Positions 5,001 through 12,013 of a DNA stretch of 12,013 nt are shown here, in pieces (positions within the stretch are counted from its first letter, which is position 1; every line of letters begins with the position of its first letter). The position numbers and the translations under genes were made by a program. Location of the stretch: assembly GCA_030824805.1 (NCBI GenBank), contig JAPJRC010000064.1, positions 1 to 12,013 of the forward strand, written 5' to 3'. The notes under the pieces were generated by a model. The model searched no databases and had not been told where the DNA came from. It saw only the letters and a program-made list of their open reading frames with translations. Source of the DNA: Micavibrio sp. GTDB taxonomy: Bacteria > Pseudomonadota > Alphaproteobacteria > Micavibrionales > Micavibrionaceae.

Positions 5001-5815
5001 TTTATGGGCCTGTCATGCGTCAGGGCGGGAATGGATGTCCGTGCCTTGTCGACCAGCTCGAGGTCCAGGTCTGCACATGCAAACCCCGGGCCATCGCCTT
5101 CGACCAAAGCCAAGATTTCACCCCAAGGGGCAATTATCATGGAATGTCCATAAGTTGCGCGGCCGCCTTCATGTGTGCCGGCCTGCGCAGCCGCCAGAAC
5201 GAAAGCGCCGTTTTCGATGGCGCGGGCACGCAGCAATATCTCCCAGTGCGCCTGTCCGGTCGGCACGGTGAAAGCGGCCGGAATGGACAGGATCTCCGCG
5301 CCCTGTTTGGCGAGCGTGCGGTAGAGGTGCGGAAAACGCACATCATAGCAAACGGACATACCTATCTTCAGCCCGTCTGCTTCTGCCAGCACAGGCTTAT
5401 CGCCCGGGCGGTTGGTGTCGCTTTCGCGGTATTTGTCGCCATTGGGAAGATCGACATCGAACATGTGGATCTTGTCATACGTAGCAACCATCTGCCCGTC
5501 TTTGGTGAAGAGGAAAGACCTGTTTGCCAAACGTCCCTCCTCCGCCTTGATCGACGAAAGCGAACCGATGACCAGAGTCACTTTCAACTCTGCCGCCAGC
5601 TTTGCAAAGAACGGCACCGCCGGATGGTCTTTTTCAAGAAAGGATGTCGCCAGCTTGTCTTCCACGCTCGCGCGCATGCGGCATGTGTTTTCCGGCGTTG
5701 CGATCAACGTTGCGCCCTGTTTTGCGGCCGCACGTATCAAAGCCTCCGCCGCACGAAGATTGTCCTCGATCACGGGCCCGGCATTCAGTTGTACAACGGC
5801 GGCCTTGATGATCAT
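4997..5815 (-). CDS. Nit-type carbon-nitrogen hydrolase (nitrilase superfamily amidase)
   Basis: This 272-aa protein shows the Glu-Lys-Cys triad of the nitrilase superfamily: E42 in TPENTCRM, K115 in YDKIHMFD, and C156 in SVCYDVRFP. Length and motifs place it in the Nit1/Nit2/YbeM branch. Characterised members hydrolyse deaminated glutathione, a metabolite-repair reaction, or omega-amides. The first is my preferred assignment, supported by coupling to glutaredoxin. The ATG at 5815 overlaps the grxC stop as ATGA, so translation is coupled. The protein is cytoplasmic. In many alphaproteobacteria I recall the same order of comF, grxC and this gene. The stop codon falls within an operator-like repeat at 4969-5000. 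Confidence 0.92.
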   Translation of the reverse strand: MIIKAAVVQLNAGPVIEDNLRAAEALIRAAAKQGATLIATPENTCRMRASVEDKLATSFLEKDHPAVPFFAKLAAELKVTLVIGSLSSIKAEEGRLANRSFLFTKDGQMVATYDKIHMFDVDLPNGDKYRESDTNRPGDKPVLAEADGLKIGMSVCYDVRFPHLYRTLAKQGAEILSIPAAFTVPTGQAHWEILLRARAIENGAFVLAAAQAGTHEGGRATYGHSMIIAPWGEILALVEGDGPGFACADLDLELVDKARTSIPALTHDRPIN

Positions 5816-6069
5816 TGTGCGAGCAGCTTGTCCAGTTCGCCTTTTTCTTCCAGTTCGGCAAGATTGTCATACCCGCCGATATGCTGGCCGTTGATGAAAA
5901 TCTGCGGAACCGTGCGCATGCCGTTGGAGCGCTTGAGCAGAGCCTCGCGGCCGGCATCGTCGCCCGTCAGGTCTATTTCCTTAAAATCCGCATCTTTTGC
6001 GTTCAACAGGTTCTTGGCCCGTATGCAATAAGGGCAGACTTTGGTGGTGTAAATTTCGATATCGGCCAT
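5812..6069 (-). CDS. grxC: Glutaredoxin 3 (GrxC family)
   Basis: This 85-aa dithiol glutaredoxin has active site C12-P-Y-C15, the cis-proline motif TVPQIFI and the glutathione-binding GGYDNL. Using glutathione it reduces protein disulfides and mixed disulfides in the cytoplasm and can serve as electron donor. I place the start at 6069 because GGAAGGAAGG stands upstream of it. An in-frame ATG at 6090 would add seven residues that the family lacks. The stop overlaps the start of the Nit-type hydrolase by four bases (ATGA). The gene is divergent from a UbiH-family monooxygenase, with only 43 bases between the two starts, so the promoters must overlap or lie within the neighbouring gene. Confidence 0.95.
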   Translation of the reverse strand: MADIEIYTTKVCPYCIRAKNLLNAKDADFKEIDLTGDDAGREALLKRSNGMRTVPQIFINGQHIGGYDNLAELEEKGELDKLLAQ

Positions 6070-6112
6070 GGTTTGCCTTCCTTCCGTCATAAAATGCTTC
6101 TATGTATGTAGC

Positions 6113-7360
6113 ATGGAAAAGAAAGACCTCAAGAGCGATATTAAGGCGGATATCATTATCTCGGGCGCGGGTCCCGCAGGTCTGACTTTGTCGCTGCTTC
6201 TTGGCCGTGCCGGGTTCAAGGTTGTGTTGATTGACGCCGAACCGCCTTCCCCCATTAACACCGATCAACCGTCAGGCCGCACGGCGGCGCTTTTGAACTC
6301 GTCCATCAATGTATTAAAGGCTGCGGGTCTTTGGGAAAACCTTCACGATATCGCCACGCCGCTGAAGATCATGAAGATTATCGACGACAGCACGCAAAAT
6401 AACAATGGCGATGCGGGCATCACTTTCCGCGCGGCTGAATCCGGACAGGAATGTTTCGGTTATAATATACCGAACGCGTATTTGCGCCTTGCATTGGCAA
6501 ACAAGATTCCGGAAGTCAAAAATCTGACGCGCCTTGCGCCAGCAAAACTGAAATCATACAAAATCGACGGGGCAAAAGTCCGTGCCAATACCGAAGACGG
6601 CAAGACCATCGAAGCATCACTTATCATCGGAACGGACGGGCGAAACTCGCTGGTCCGCAAAGTCGCAAAGATCGAAGCCAAAACGCATGATTACGGCCAG
6701 ATGGCGATGACTTGCCTTATCGAACACACAAAGCCGCACAATTTCACATCAACCGAATTCCACCGCGCCGGCGGCCCCTTCACTTTCGTGCCTATGCCCG
6801 GTAACCAGTCCTCGATTGTGTGGGTCGAAAAAACGGAAGACGCAAAGAAGTACCTAGCAATGAAGCGCGAGGAATATGAGCGCGCCATACAAGACCGTAC
6901 CAATGGCTATCTCGGCACAATCACTTTGAAGTCCAATCCCGAAAGCTGGCTATTGATGATGCTGTCTTCGGAAAAGCTTACCGGTGAACGCGCCGTTATC
7001 GCCGCAGAAGCCGCGCACGTGATGAGCCCTATCGGAGCGCAAGGCCTTAATCTTTCCCTGCGTGATATAGCAACACTGGCGGAAGTTATCACCGATGCCG
7101 CAAGGCTGGGCGAAGATATCGGCTCTGCAAATGTTCTGGGCCGTTACGAACGCCGCCGCCATTTGGATATTAAATCCCATGTGGTGGGCATCGACAACTA
7201 TAACCGCGCCGTCGCGAACGATATCGCGCTGGTAAAAGACATGCGCCGCCTGGGTTTGAAAAGCGTTGAAAAAATTCCCGGCCTTAAAAATTTCGCCATG
7301 CAGCAGGGATTGCTTCCGTCTATGGATGATGGGCGCCTTGTAAACGGCGAGCCGCTGTAA
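6113..7360 (+). CDS. FAD-dependent monooxygenase, UbiH/UbiF/COQ6 family
   Basis: The protein is 415 aa. The FAD-binding Rossmann motif is at 18-23 (GAGPAG). The conserved NAD(P)H/FAD contact DGRNSLVRK starts at 175. The C-terminal FAD ribityl motif AEAAHVMSPIGAQGLNL spans 298-314, with AE where many relatives have GD or GE. The family hydroxylates the ring of ubiquinone precursors, and this is the likely role. Which carbon it attacks cannot be read from the sequence. I use the ATG at 6113. The frame is open back to 6068, but that would overlap the divergent grxC start. No clear ribosome binding site is visible. It is convergent with comF across a gap of five bases. It sits between comF and grxC, which are usually closer together. 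Confidence 0.88.
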   Translation: MEKKDLKSDIKADIIISGAGPAGLTLSLLLGRAGFKVVLIDAEPPSPINTDQPSGRTAALLNSSINVLKAAGLWENLHDIATPLKIMKIIDDSTQNNNGDAGITFRAAESGQECFGYNIPNAYLRLALANKIPEVKNLTRLAPAKLKSYKIDGAKVRANTEDGKTIEASLIIGTDGRNSLVRKVAKIEAKTHDYGQMAMTCLIEHTKPHNFTSTEFHRAGGPFTFVPMPGNQSSIVWVEKTEDAKKYLAMKREEYERAIQDRTNGYLGTITLKSNPESWLLMMLSSEKLTGERAVIAAEAAHVMSPIGAQGLNLSLRDIATLAEVITDAARLGEDIGSANVLGRYERRRHLDIKSHVVGIDNYNRAVANDIALVKDMRRLGLKSVEKIPGLKNFAMQQGLLPSMDDGRLVNGEPL

Positions 7361-7365
7361 TCAAA

Positions 7366-8103
7366 TCAATCGAAACGTTCGGCCTTTACCACACGCGCCA
7401 GCGTTAAAACGAAAACTTCTTTCGCCCCTTTTGCAAGCAACGCTTTGGCGCATTCACGCACCGTCGATCCGGTTGTATAGACGTCGTCGATCAGCACGAT
7501 ATTTTTTCCTGCCAAAGCCTGCTTTCGCTTCGGGTGAACGGCAAACGCCTTGCTTACATTTGCGCGGCGCTCTCCTGCTTTCAAATGCCCCTGACTGGGC
7601 GTGGATCGCGTTCTGGTTAACGCATCGGCGATCATGGGCTTGCCCGTGACTTTGGTTATAACACGCCCCATCAGGGCGGCCTGGTTGTATCGCCTGCGCA
7701 ACAACCGCCACCGGTGTAGCGGAACCGGCACTATCACATCGGCCTTTTCCCAAAAATCCGCACCGGCCGCCTTCAACCAGGGTGCCATGGTAACGACGGA
7801 TTCCGTCTGGTCGCCGTGTTTAAAACCAAGAATAAAACCGCGGCTGGCATCATCATAAGCCAGCGCCGCCCGCGCCATTGTGAATTCAGGTGGGTCGGCA
7901 AGGCATCCAGGGCTATTCAATTTTTCGCCCGCCTGTTGTGAGAATTCGAACGGCGCACCACAACTATAACAATATGGAAAACTTATGAAGGACAACTTCC
8001 CCCAAGCCTCCGGCGCAATCATTCCCTGCGAATCAACCAGATTCCCTGTGAAAGCGCAGCGCGGCGGAAGAATTGCATCGATTAAAGCTTGGAAAGAAAA
8101 CAT
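7366..8103 (-). CDS. comF: ComF family phosphoribosyltransferase-like protein
   Basis: The protein is 245 aa. The N-terminal cysteine region has C16, C45-Y-S-C48 and C67. The phosphoribosyltransferase domain carries RRRYNQAALM (137-146) and the PRPP-binding loop VLIDDVYTTGST (203-214). ComF proteins help naturally competent bacteria bring single-stranded DNA into the cytoplasm, where they act with helicase and DprA-type factors. Its role in non-competent species is unclear. The first cysteine pair, usually CxxC, here reads C16-A-F-T19, so one ligand is replaced or moved. The ATG at 8103 gives the normal family N-terminus but has no Shine-Dalgarno. The 177 bases between it and the divergent operon are AT-rich and must hold both promoters. 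I could not place them. Confidence 0.93.
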   Translation of the reverse strand: MFSFQALIDAILPPRCAFTGNLVDSQGMIAPEAWGKLSFISFPYCYSCGAPFEFSQQAGEKLNSPGCLADPPEFTMARAALAYDDASRGFILGFKHGDQTESVVTMAPWLKAAGADFWEKADVIVPVPLHRWRLLRRRYNQAALMGRVITKVTGKPMIADALTRTRSTPSQGHLKAGERRANVSKAFAVHPKRKQALAGKNIVLIDDVYTTGSTVRECAKALLAKGAKEVFVLTLARVVKAERFD

Positions 8104-8280
8104 TTATACAAACGTATGATAAAAAATAACAAACTGAAAGGGGTCGCCACGGTTTGGTCACAATTCCCTTTACTTTTTGCATAAACATAACTAAAAGGAA
8201 AAGGATCGGCGGTACTCTACAAAAAACAAACTGCGAAGCATAAAATTCGTAAACGCCTGCCCTTTTAGAAGCGTGTGTGT

Positions 8281-10719
8281 ATGGGCCAAACAAGGACACT
8301 GAAAAATCAGATCAGGATGATCAGCGGACCCGAAAGTGGTTCGCCCCCGAAAGCGCCTGTAGTCCATTCCAAGTCCCCTGAAGAAGCCATCGCAGAATAC
8401 AAAGCTCTACTCGCATCCGTACCCGAAGCCGTTATCCGCAAAGCGTGGTTTACGATGTCGCACCTTGTCCTTTCTCCGGGATCGAAGGTTGTCGATGTCG
8501 GCAGCGCGGATGGGTCGCTTGTGTTTGCAATGGCGGTGATGAATCCGGATTATAATTTTATCGGCATCGATATGGACCGCCACCTTGTGCGTCAGGCGCG
8601 CGACCTGTACCAGTTGGACAATCTCGAATTCGTCTGCGGCAATATGTTGGACGATCTGCTTCCCGAAAATTCGGTCGACGCAATCATCCACTCTTTCACG
8701 CTGCACGAAGTATATTCGCAGACAAACTGCAACGACCGCGTTGTCAGCAACATCATTGAAAACCATTTCCGCTGGCTGAAACCCGAAGGGCTTTTGTTCA
8801 TTCGCGAATTCTCGCTGCCGGAAACATCCTATGTGATGCTGGAGATGCCCGACGAGCCCTCTTCACCCGCCGATGGCGTGTTCGGCATGTCGGAACCGGA
8901 ACTGTTGATCCTTTACTCGGAAAAAGCCCGCCCGCGCGATGACCCTGCGCACCGCGGCTTTTATCTCGAAGAACTTCCGCCACGTTTCCCGCAGACGCGC
9001 CTGTTCCGCCTGCCTTACAAATGGGCCTATGAATTCGTTCTCCGTAAAGATGACCGCGAATACTGGGAAGAAGAACTGCACAAGGAATACGCGTTCATGA
9101 CAGAACGCGATATGCGCCGCATGTTGAAATCCATCGATGCGCGCCTGCTCTACTCTGCCCCGCACTGGGACCAGCAGATTGTAAAGTCGCGTTTCGAGAA
9201 AAAATTCAAGATGTTTGACGAAAACGGAAAGCTGATGGGCAACCCGCCGACCAGCTTTATCACGCTCGCGCAAAAAGTCGGCGACAAGAAATCGCTTCTG
9301 GTGACGGAACGCAAGCCTTCACGCACACCGAACCGCACCATCCGTATTACCGCAATGCGCGATGAACACGAAGGCCGCATCCACGATGTCGTCTGCCGCG
9401 ATCAGGAAATCGTCGAAATTCTTCCCTACCGCATCGATGACGAAAAACTGAAAATCTATATTCACGACGGCCTGCCGCGCGGCCTTGTAAACGCTGTGCC
9501 GCGTAATGGCCCGAACATAGACGGAAAACGCTGGTCCGGCCACATGACCGAGGCAATAGCCATTCCGTACGATGTCTTTGAAGATATCAAGCCGGGCGAC
9601 ACAAAATCGACCTTTAACTTCGCGCGCGATTTCCTTGGTCTGAAAATCGTGCCGGGCAAAGAAATTGAAGAAGGTCCGGGGTTCTATCCCGCGCCCGATC
9701 ATATCGATGAACGCATCCAGACAAAATATCTGGCCGTGCAATCGCCGGAAGCCCCTATCGTTCCACGCCATGTTCTTGCTGATATCAGTGGCTTCTCCAC
9801 ACAAGGAAAAATCATCGAAGTCGATGCCCAGCGCATTCTGAACGCCATCGGCGTTGGTCTTATTCCTTCCAGCCGGCTGGAAATGCAGATCATGGCTCTG
9901 TATGAAAAATTGAACCTGCCTTATGAGTCCTGGGCCGAATGCCCGCTCACATTGCAAACGGAAGAGCCCGAACAAACCTCGCGCTTGAAGGATATCGTCG
10001 ATAAACTCGCGCAACACGACTCGCGCTTCCGTGAAATCCGCGGTACGGCCGGACAGCTTCGCACGGCGCACTCCGTGTTCGTCGACGAAGGCCAGATCAA
10101 GGGCGGCATCACCGGCCTTGCATCCCGTGAGATCGAATTCGTTCTGCACGAAGACAAATCCCAGAACGTTGCCGTTATCCTTCCGTTGACGCAGCGTATC
10201 AACGGCGAGGTCATGGCAGGCATTATCGAAGAATATCTGCCCGTGCCACAACGCTACAAAGGCAACGGCTATATCCTTACCTGCCCGAGCCTGTCCTTGC
10301 CGAAGGAAGTTACGAACTTTGAACTGGCCCGCAAATATATCGCAGAGAAATTCGAAGTGCCTATCGAATGCGTGTCGCGTATGGGCGAAAGTTATTTCAG
10401 CCATGTCGGCGTCACGCCGCAACGTATATTCCCCTTTGCTGTCAGCACGGCAGGCGTTACCGGCTGGATGAAAGCCGGACGCACACACGGCGCGGCCTCT
10501 TTCACACCGCTCTATAATCTCTGGAAGATGCTGTATTGGGACAACCATGACAGCTTCCTGAAAGTTGCGGGTTACGCCATCAAGGCAACGGCAGGATTGA
10601 ACAGCGAAATGAGCCCCGCAGCGACATTCGCGAAAAAACTGGCAGACATTAAATCCATTCCCGTATCGATGCGCTCGACCGGCATCGTAAGCATGCCGCG
10701 TCTCGAGAAAGACAATTAA
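8281..10719 (+). CDS. 812-aa fusion: SAM methyltransferase plus two Nudix-like regions
   Basis: An N-terminal class I methyltransferase domain (about 50-185) shows motif I VVDVGSADGS (70-79), acidic GIDMD (95-99), GNMLDDLLP (120-128) and LKPEGLLFIREF (166-177). A charged linker follows. Two regions then look alike. Region 1 (377-486) has EILPYRIDD, NFARDFLGLK (446-455) and GFYPAPDHIDERI. Region 2 (630-723) has VAVILPL, LARKYIAEKFEV and ESYFSHVGVTPQRIFPF. This order matches the strand, Nudix-helix and yYpSPGfsdEri parts of ADP-ribose pyrophosphatase-type Nudix proteins. Both lack the REx2EExG glutamates, so hydrolysis is doubtful. Substrate and role are unknown. There is no signal peptide or membrane span. 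The start could be this ATG, with AGAAG nine bases upstream, or the GTG at 8275. The stop overlaps the next start as TAATG. Confidence 0.88.
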   Translation: MGQTRTLKNQIRMISGPESGSPPKAPVVHSKSPEEAIAEYKALLASVPEAVIRKAWFTMSHLVLSPGSKVVDVGSADGSLVFAMAVMNPDYNFIGIDMDRHLVRQARDLYQLDNLEFVCGNMLDDLLPENSVDAIIHSFTLHEVYSQTNCNDRVVSNIIENHFRWLKPEGLLFIREFSLPETSYVMLEMPDEPSSPADGVFGMSEPELLILYSEKARPRDDPAHRGFYLEELPPRFPQTRLFRLPYKWAYEFVLRKDDREYWEEELHKEYAFMTERDMRRMLKSIDARLLYSAPHWDQQIVKSRFEKKFKMFDENGKLMGNPPTSFITLAQKVGDKKSLLVTERKPSRTPNRTIRITAMRDEHEGRIHDVVCRDQEIVEILPYRIDDEKLKIYIHDGLPRGLVNAVPRNGPNIDGKRWSGHMTEAIAIPYDVFEDIKPGDTKSTFNFARDFLGLKIVPGKEIEEGPGFYPAPDHIDERIQTKYLAVQSPEAPIVPRHVLADISGFSTQGKIIEVDAQRILNAIGVGLIPSSRLEMQIMALYEKLNLPYESWAECPLTLQTEEPEQTSRLKDIVDKLAQHDSRFREIRGTAGQLRTAHSVFVDEGQIKGGITGLASREIEFVLHEDKSQNVAVILPLTQRINGEVMAGIIEEYLPVPQRYKGNGYILTCPSLSLPKEVTNFELARKYIAEKFEVPIECVSRMGESYFSHVGVTPQRIFPFAVSTAGVTGWMKAGRTHGAASFTPLYNLWKMLYWDNHDSFLKVAGYAIKATAGLNSEMSPAATFAKKLADIKSIPVSMRSTGIVSMPRLEKDN

Positions 10720-11570
10720 TGCTCACGGTCTTCGATCGTAGCCAGATCCGCAGGCAGCGTGCCCGCTCGGCCCCTTCCATCGACAAATACAGCTTCCTTT
10801 TTGACTGGACCATGAAACAGCTGGAAGAAAGGCTTTCCATTGTCCGCCGCAAATTCCCGCTTTGCCTCCAGATCGGCGAACGTGGCCCTTCGCCGGACAA
10901 TAATATGCTGGGGATTGAAAATCTGTTCGTTATGGGACGCGATGTCATCGGCGAAGAGGATTTCTTTCCCTTCGCGCCGCAATCTATTGATCTTGTCGTC
11001 AGCGCATTGAACCTGCACACCGTCAACGATTTGCCCGGCGCGCTTTTGCAAATACGGCAAAGCTTGAAACCAGACGGGCTTTTCGTGGCAGGCATCCTCG
11101 GCGGCGAAACCCTGTACGAACTGCGCAGCTGCCTTGCCGAAGCGGAACTTGAAATATCCGGTGGGATGACGCCACGCATAGCGCCGTTTGCGGATAAGCC
11201 CCAGATGGGCGACCTTCTCCAGCGCGCGGGCTTTGCCCTGCCCGTTGTAGATTCCGACATTGTAACCGTCACATACGATTCTATTTTCTCGTTGATGAAA
11301 GATCTGCGGATGATGGGCGAAGGCAACGCTATAACGGAACGTGCAAAACATTTTTCCGCACGCCGTTTGTTTTTACGCGCGGGCGAATTGTACGCACAGA
11401 AATTTGCAGACGCCGACGGACGTATACGCGCCAGTTTCGAAGTCATCTTTCTGCTCGGCTGGGCACCACACCAATCGCAGCAGCAACCGCTTAAGCCGGG
11501 ATCGGCTAAAACAAGGCTTGCAGAATATCTCGGGACAGAGGAAATTGGGACAGGAGAAAAACCGAACTAA
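10719..11570 (+). CDS. NDUFAF5-like methyltransferase-fold protein
   Basis: This 283-aa protein fits the group found next to comF in alphaproteobacteria and related to mitochondrial NDUFAF5. It has an arginine-rich start (VFDRSQIRRQRARSA), an ERLSIVRRKFP segment, and the pattern SALNLHTVNDLPGAL (95-109) followed by LKPDGLFVAGILGGETL (116-132). Human NDUFAF5 modifies an arginine of a complex I subunit during assembly, so a part in respiratory complex assembly is plausible but inferred. The SAM motif I, normally D-x-G-x-G-x-G, is here CLQIGERG (49-56). The acidic residue is Q51 and the glycine pattern is broken, so cofactor use may differ or be lost. Both ends show TAATG overlaps, with the fusion gene upstream and gloB downstream. 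Confidence 0.85.
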   Translation: MLTVFDRSQIRRQRARSAPSIDKYSFLFDWTMKQLEERLSIVRRKFPLCLQIGERGPSPDNNMLGIENLFVMGRDVIGEEDFFPFAPQSIDLVVSALNLHTVNDLPGALLQIRQSLKPDGLFVAGILGGETLYELRSCLAEAELEISGGMTPRIAPFADKPQMGDLLQRAGFALPVVDSDIVTVTYDSIFSLMKDLRMMGEGNAITERAKHFSARRLFLRAGELYAQKFADADGRIRASFEVIFLLGWAPHQSQQQPLKPGSAKTRLAEYLGTEEIGTGEKPN

Positions 11571-12013
11571 TGCCCGTCCATATCGTCCCTATTCTGCGCG
11601 ACAATTACTGCTTCGTCATACAAGGCCTCTCGGATCGCTGCGTGATCGTCGATCCCGGACAGGTCGCACCTGTTGTTGCCTATATCACCGAGAAAAAACT
11701 CACGCCGGCCCTCATACTGAACACACACCATCATGCGGACCACGTTGCGGGAAATGCGGAATTAAAAGAAAAATACAACGTTCCGGTTATCGGCCCGGCA
11801 GCCGAACAAAAACGCATTCCCCATATGGATAAAGGCGTCAAAGGCGGCGATGTTATCGAGGAAAGCGGGCTGCGTTTGCAGGTGATAGAAACCCCGGGAC
11901 ACACAAACGGGCATGTTTGTTTTTACAGTGCGGAATTCCACGCCCTTTTTTGCGGCGATACGGTTTTCGGAATGGGATGCGGACGACTGCTGGAAGGCAG
12001 CGCAGAAGACATG
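11570..12013 (+). CDS. gloB: Hydroxyacylglutathione hydrolase (glyoxalase II), 5' part
   Basis: The frame starts at an ATG sharing its A with the upstream stop (TAATG) and is open for 148 codons to the window edge, so the C-terminal part is missing. It has the metallo-beta-lactamase motif THHHADH (52-58), then ETPGHTNGH with H111 and FCGDTVF with D130. These fit the binuclear metal site of glyoxalase II. GMGCGRLLEGSAEDM at the end is typical of GloB. It hydrolyses S-lactoylglutathione to glutathione and D-lactate, the last step of methylglyoxal detoxification, in the cytoplasm. Family members are about 250 aa, so roughly 100 residues lie outside. It is the third gene of the tightly coupled operon. 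I see no internal promoter. Confidence 0.94.
   Translation, partial: MPVHIVPILRDNYCFVIQGLSDRCVIVDPGQVAPVVAYITEKKLTPALILNTHHHADHVAGNAELKEKYNVPVIGPAAEQKRIPHMDKGVKGGDVIEESGLRLQVIETPGHTNGHVCFYSAEFHALFCGDTVFGMGCGRLLEGSAEDM

Noticed and set aside
5015..6031. Open plus-strand frame of 338 codons
   Set aside because: It is antisense to the amidase and grxC genes, both secure by catalytic motifs. Its product shows no domain.
8103..8132. TTGTTA-N18-TATAAA as a comF promoter (minus strand)
   Set aside because: The -10 box overlaps the comF ATG, so transcription would start inside the gene and miss the only start giving the family N-terminus.
9319..10548. Open minus-strand frame of 409 codons
   Set aside because: It lies wholly antisense to the 812-aa gene, which has clear domains and coupled translation. 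Its product has no recognisable motif, and long antisense frames arise from codon bias.
10649..11446. Open minus-strand frame of 265 codons
   Set aside because: It is antisense to the end of the fusion gene and most of the NDUFAF5-like gene. The composition is arginine/serine-rich, as in shadow frames.

Overview
The window looks like chromosomal DNA of an alphaproteobacterium of moderate GC. The best evidence is the block comF, grxC and a Nit-type carbon-nitrogen hydrolase, with a NDUFAF5-like methyltransferase on the opposite strand beyond comF. As I recall, these genes are neighbours in many alphaproteobacteria. An LpxR-type outer-membrane lipid A deacylase and a UbiH/COQ6-type flavoprotein fit an aerobic Gram-negative cell. 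I see no rRNA, tRNA, CRISPR array, insertion sequence or prophage. The species cannot be named from this sequence.

Left part (1-3077, all minus strand apart from one degraded plus-strand fragment). From right to left: an esterase of the YpfH/phospholipase-carboxylesterase type; an unrecognised 252-aa protein whose ribosome binding site lies in a hairpin; an HNH endonuclease with a perfect TATAAT promoter and a structured leader; a small membrane protein ending at a clear intrinsic terminator; and two tiny related genes. The second of these runs off the left edge. Both sit behind matching promoter-like elements with identical spacing. A decayed helix-turn-helix gene lies on the plus strand between the HNH gene and the 252-aa gene.

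Middle (3172-8103). An LpxR-family gene is followed, probably in one transcript, by a small XRE regulator with an antitoxin-like N-terminus. The regulator's stop codon overlaps that of a convergent unrecognised 106-aa gene. Next come the nitrilase-family amidase and grxC, coupled by an ATGA overlap on the minus strand. A UbiH-family monooxygenase is divergent from grxC, and comF lies convergent to it. GrxC and a Nit-type amidase (deaminated glutathione repair) both relate to glutathione chemistry.

Right part (8281-12013, plus strand). A tightly coupled operon holds an 812-aa protein, a NDUFAF5-like methyltransferase with a degenerate SAM motif, and the first 148 codons of glyoxalase II (gloB). 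Both junctions are TAATG stop-start overlaps. The 812-aa protein has an N-terminal class I SAM methyltransferase domain. I read the rest as two diverged Nudix-like domains lacking the Nudix-box glutamates. This protein is the most unusual item in the window. Its operon partners suggest a housekeeping or protein-modification role rather than defence, but its function is unknown.
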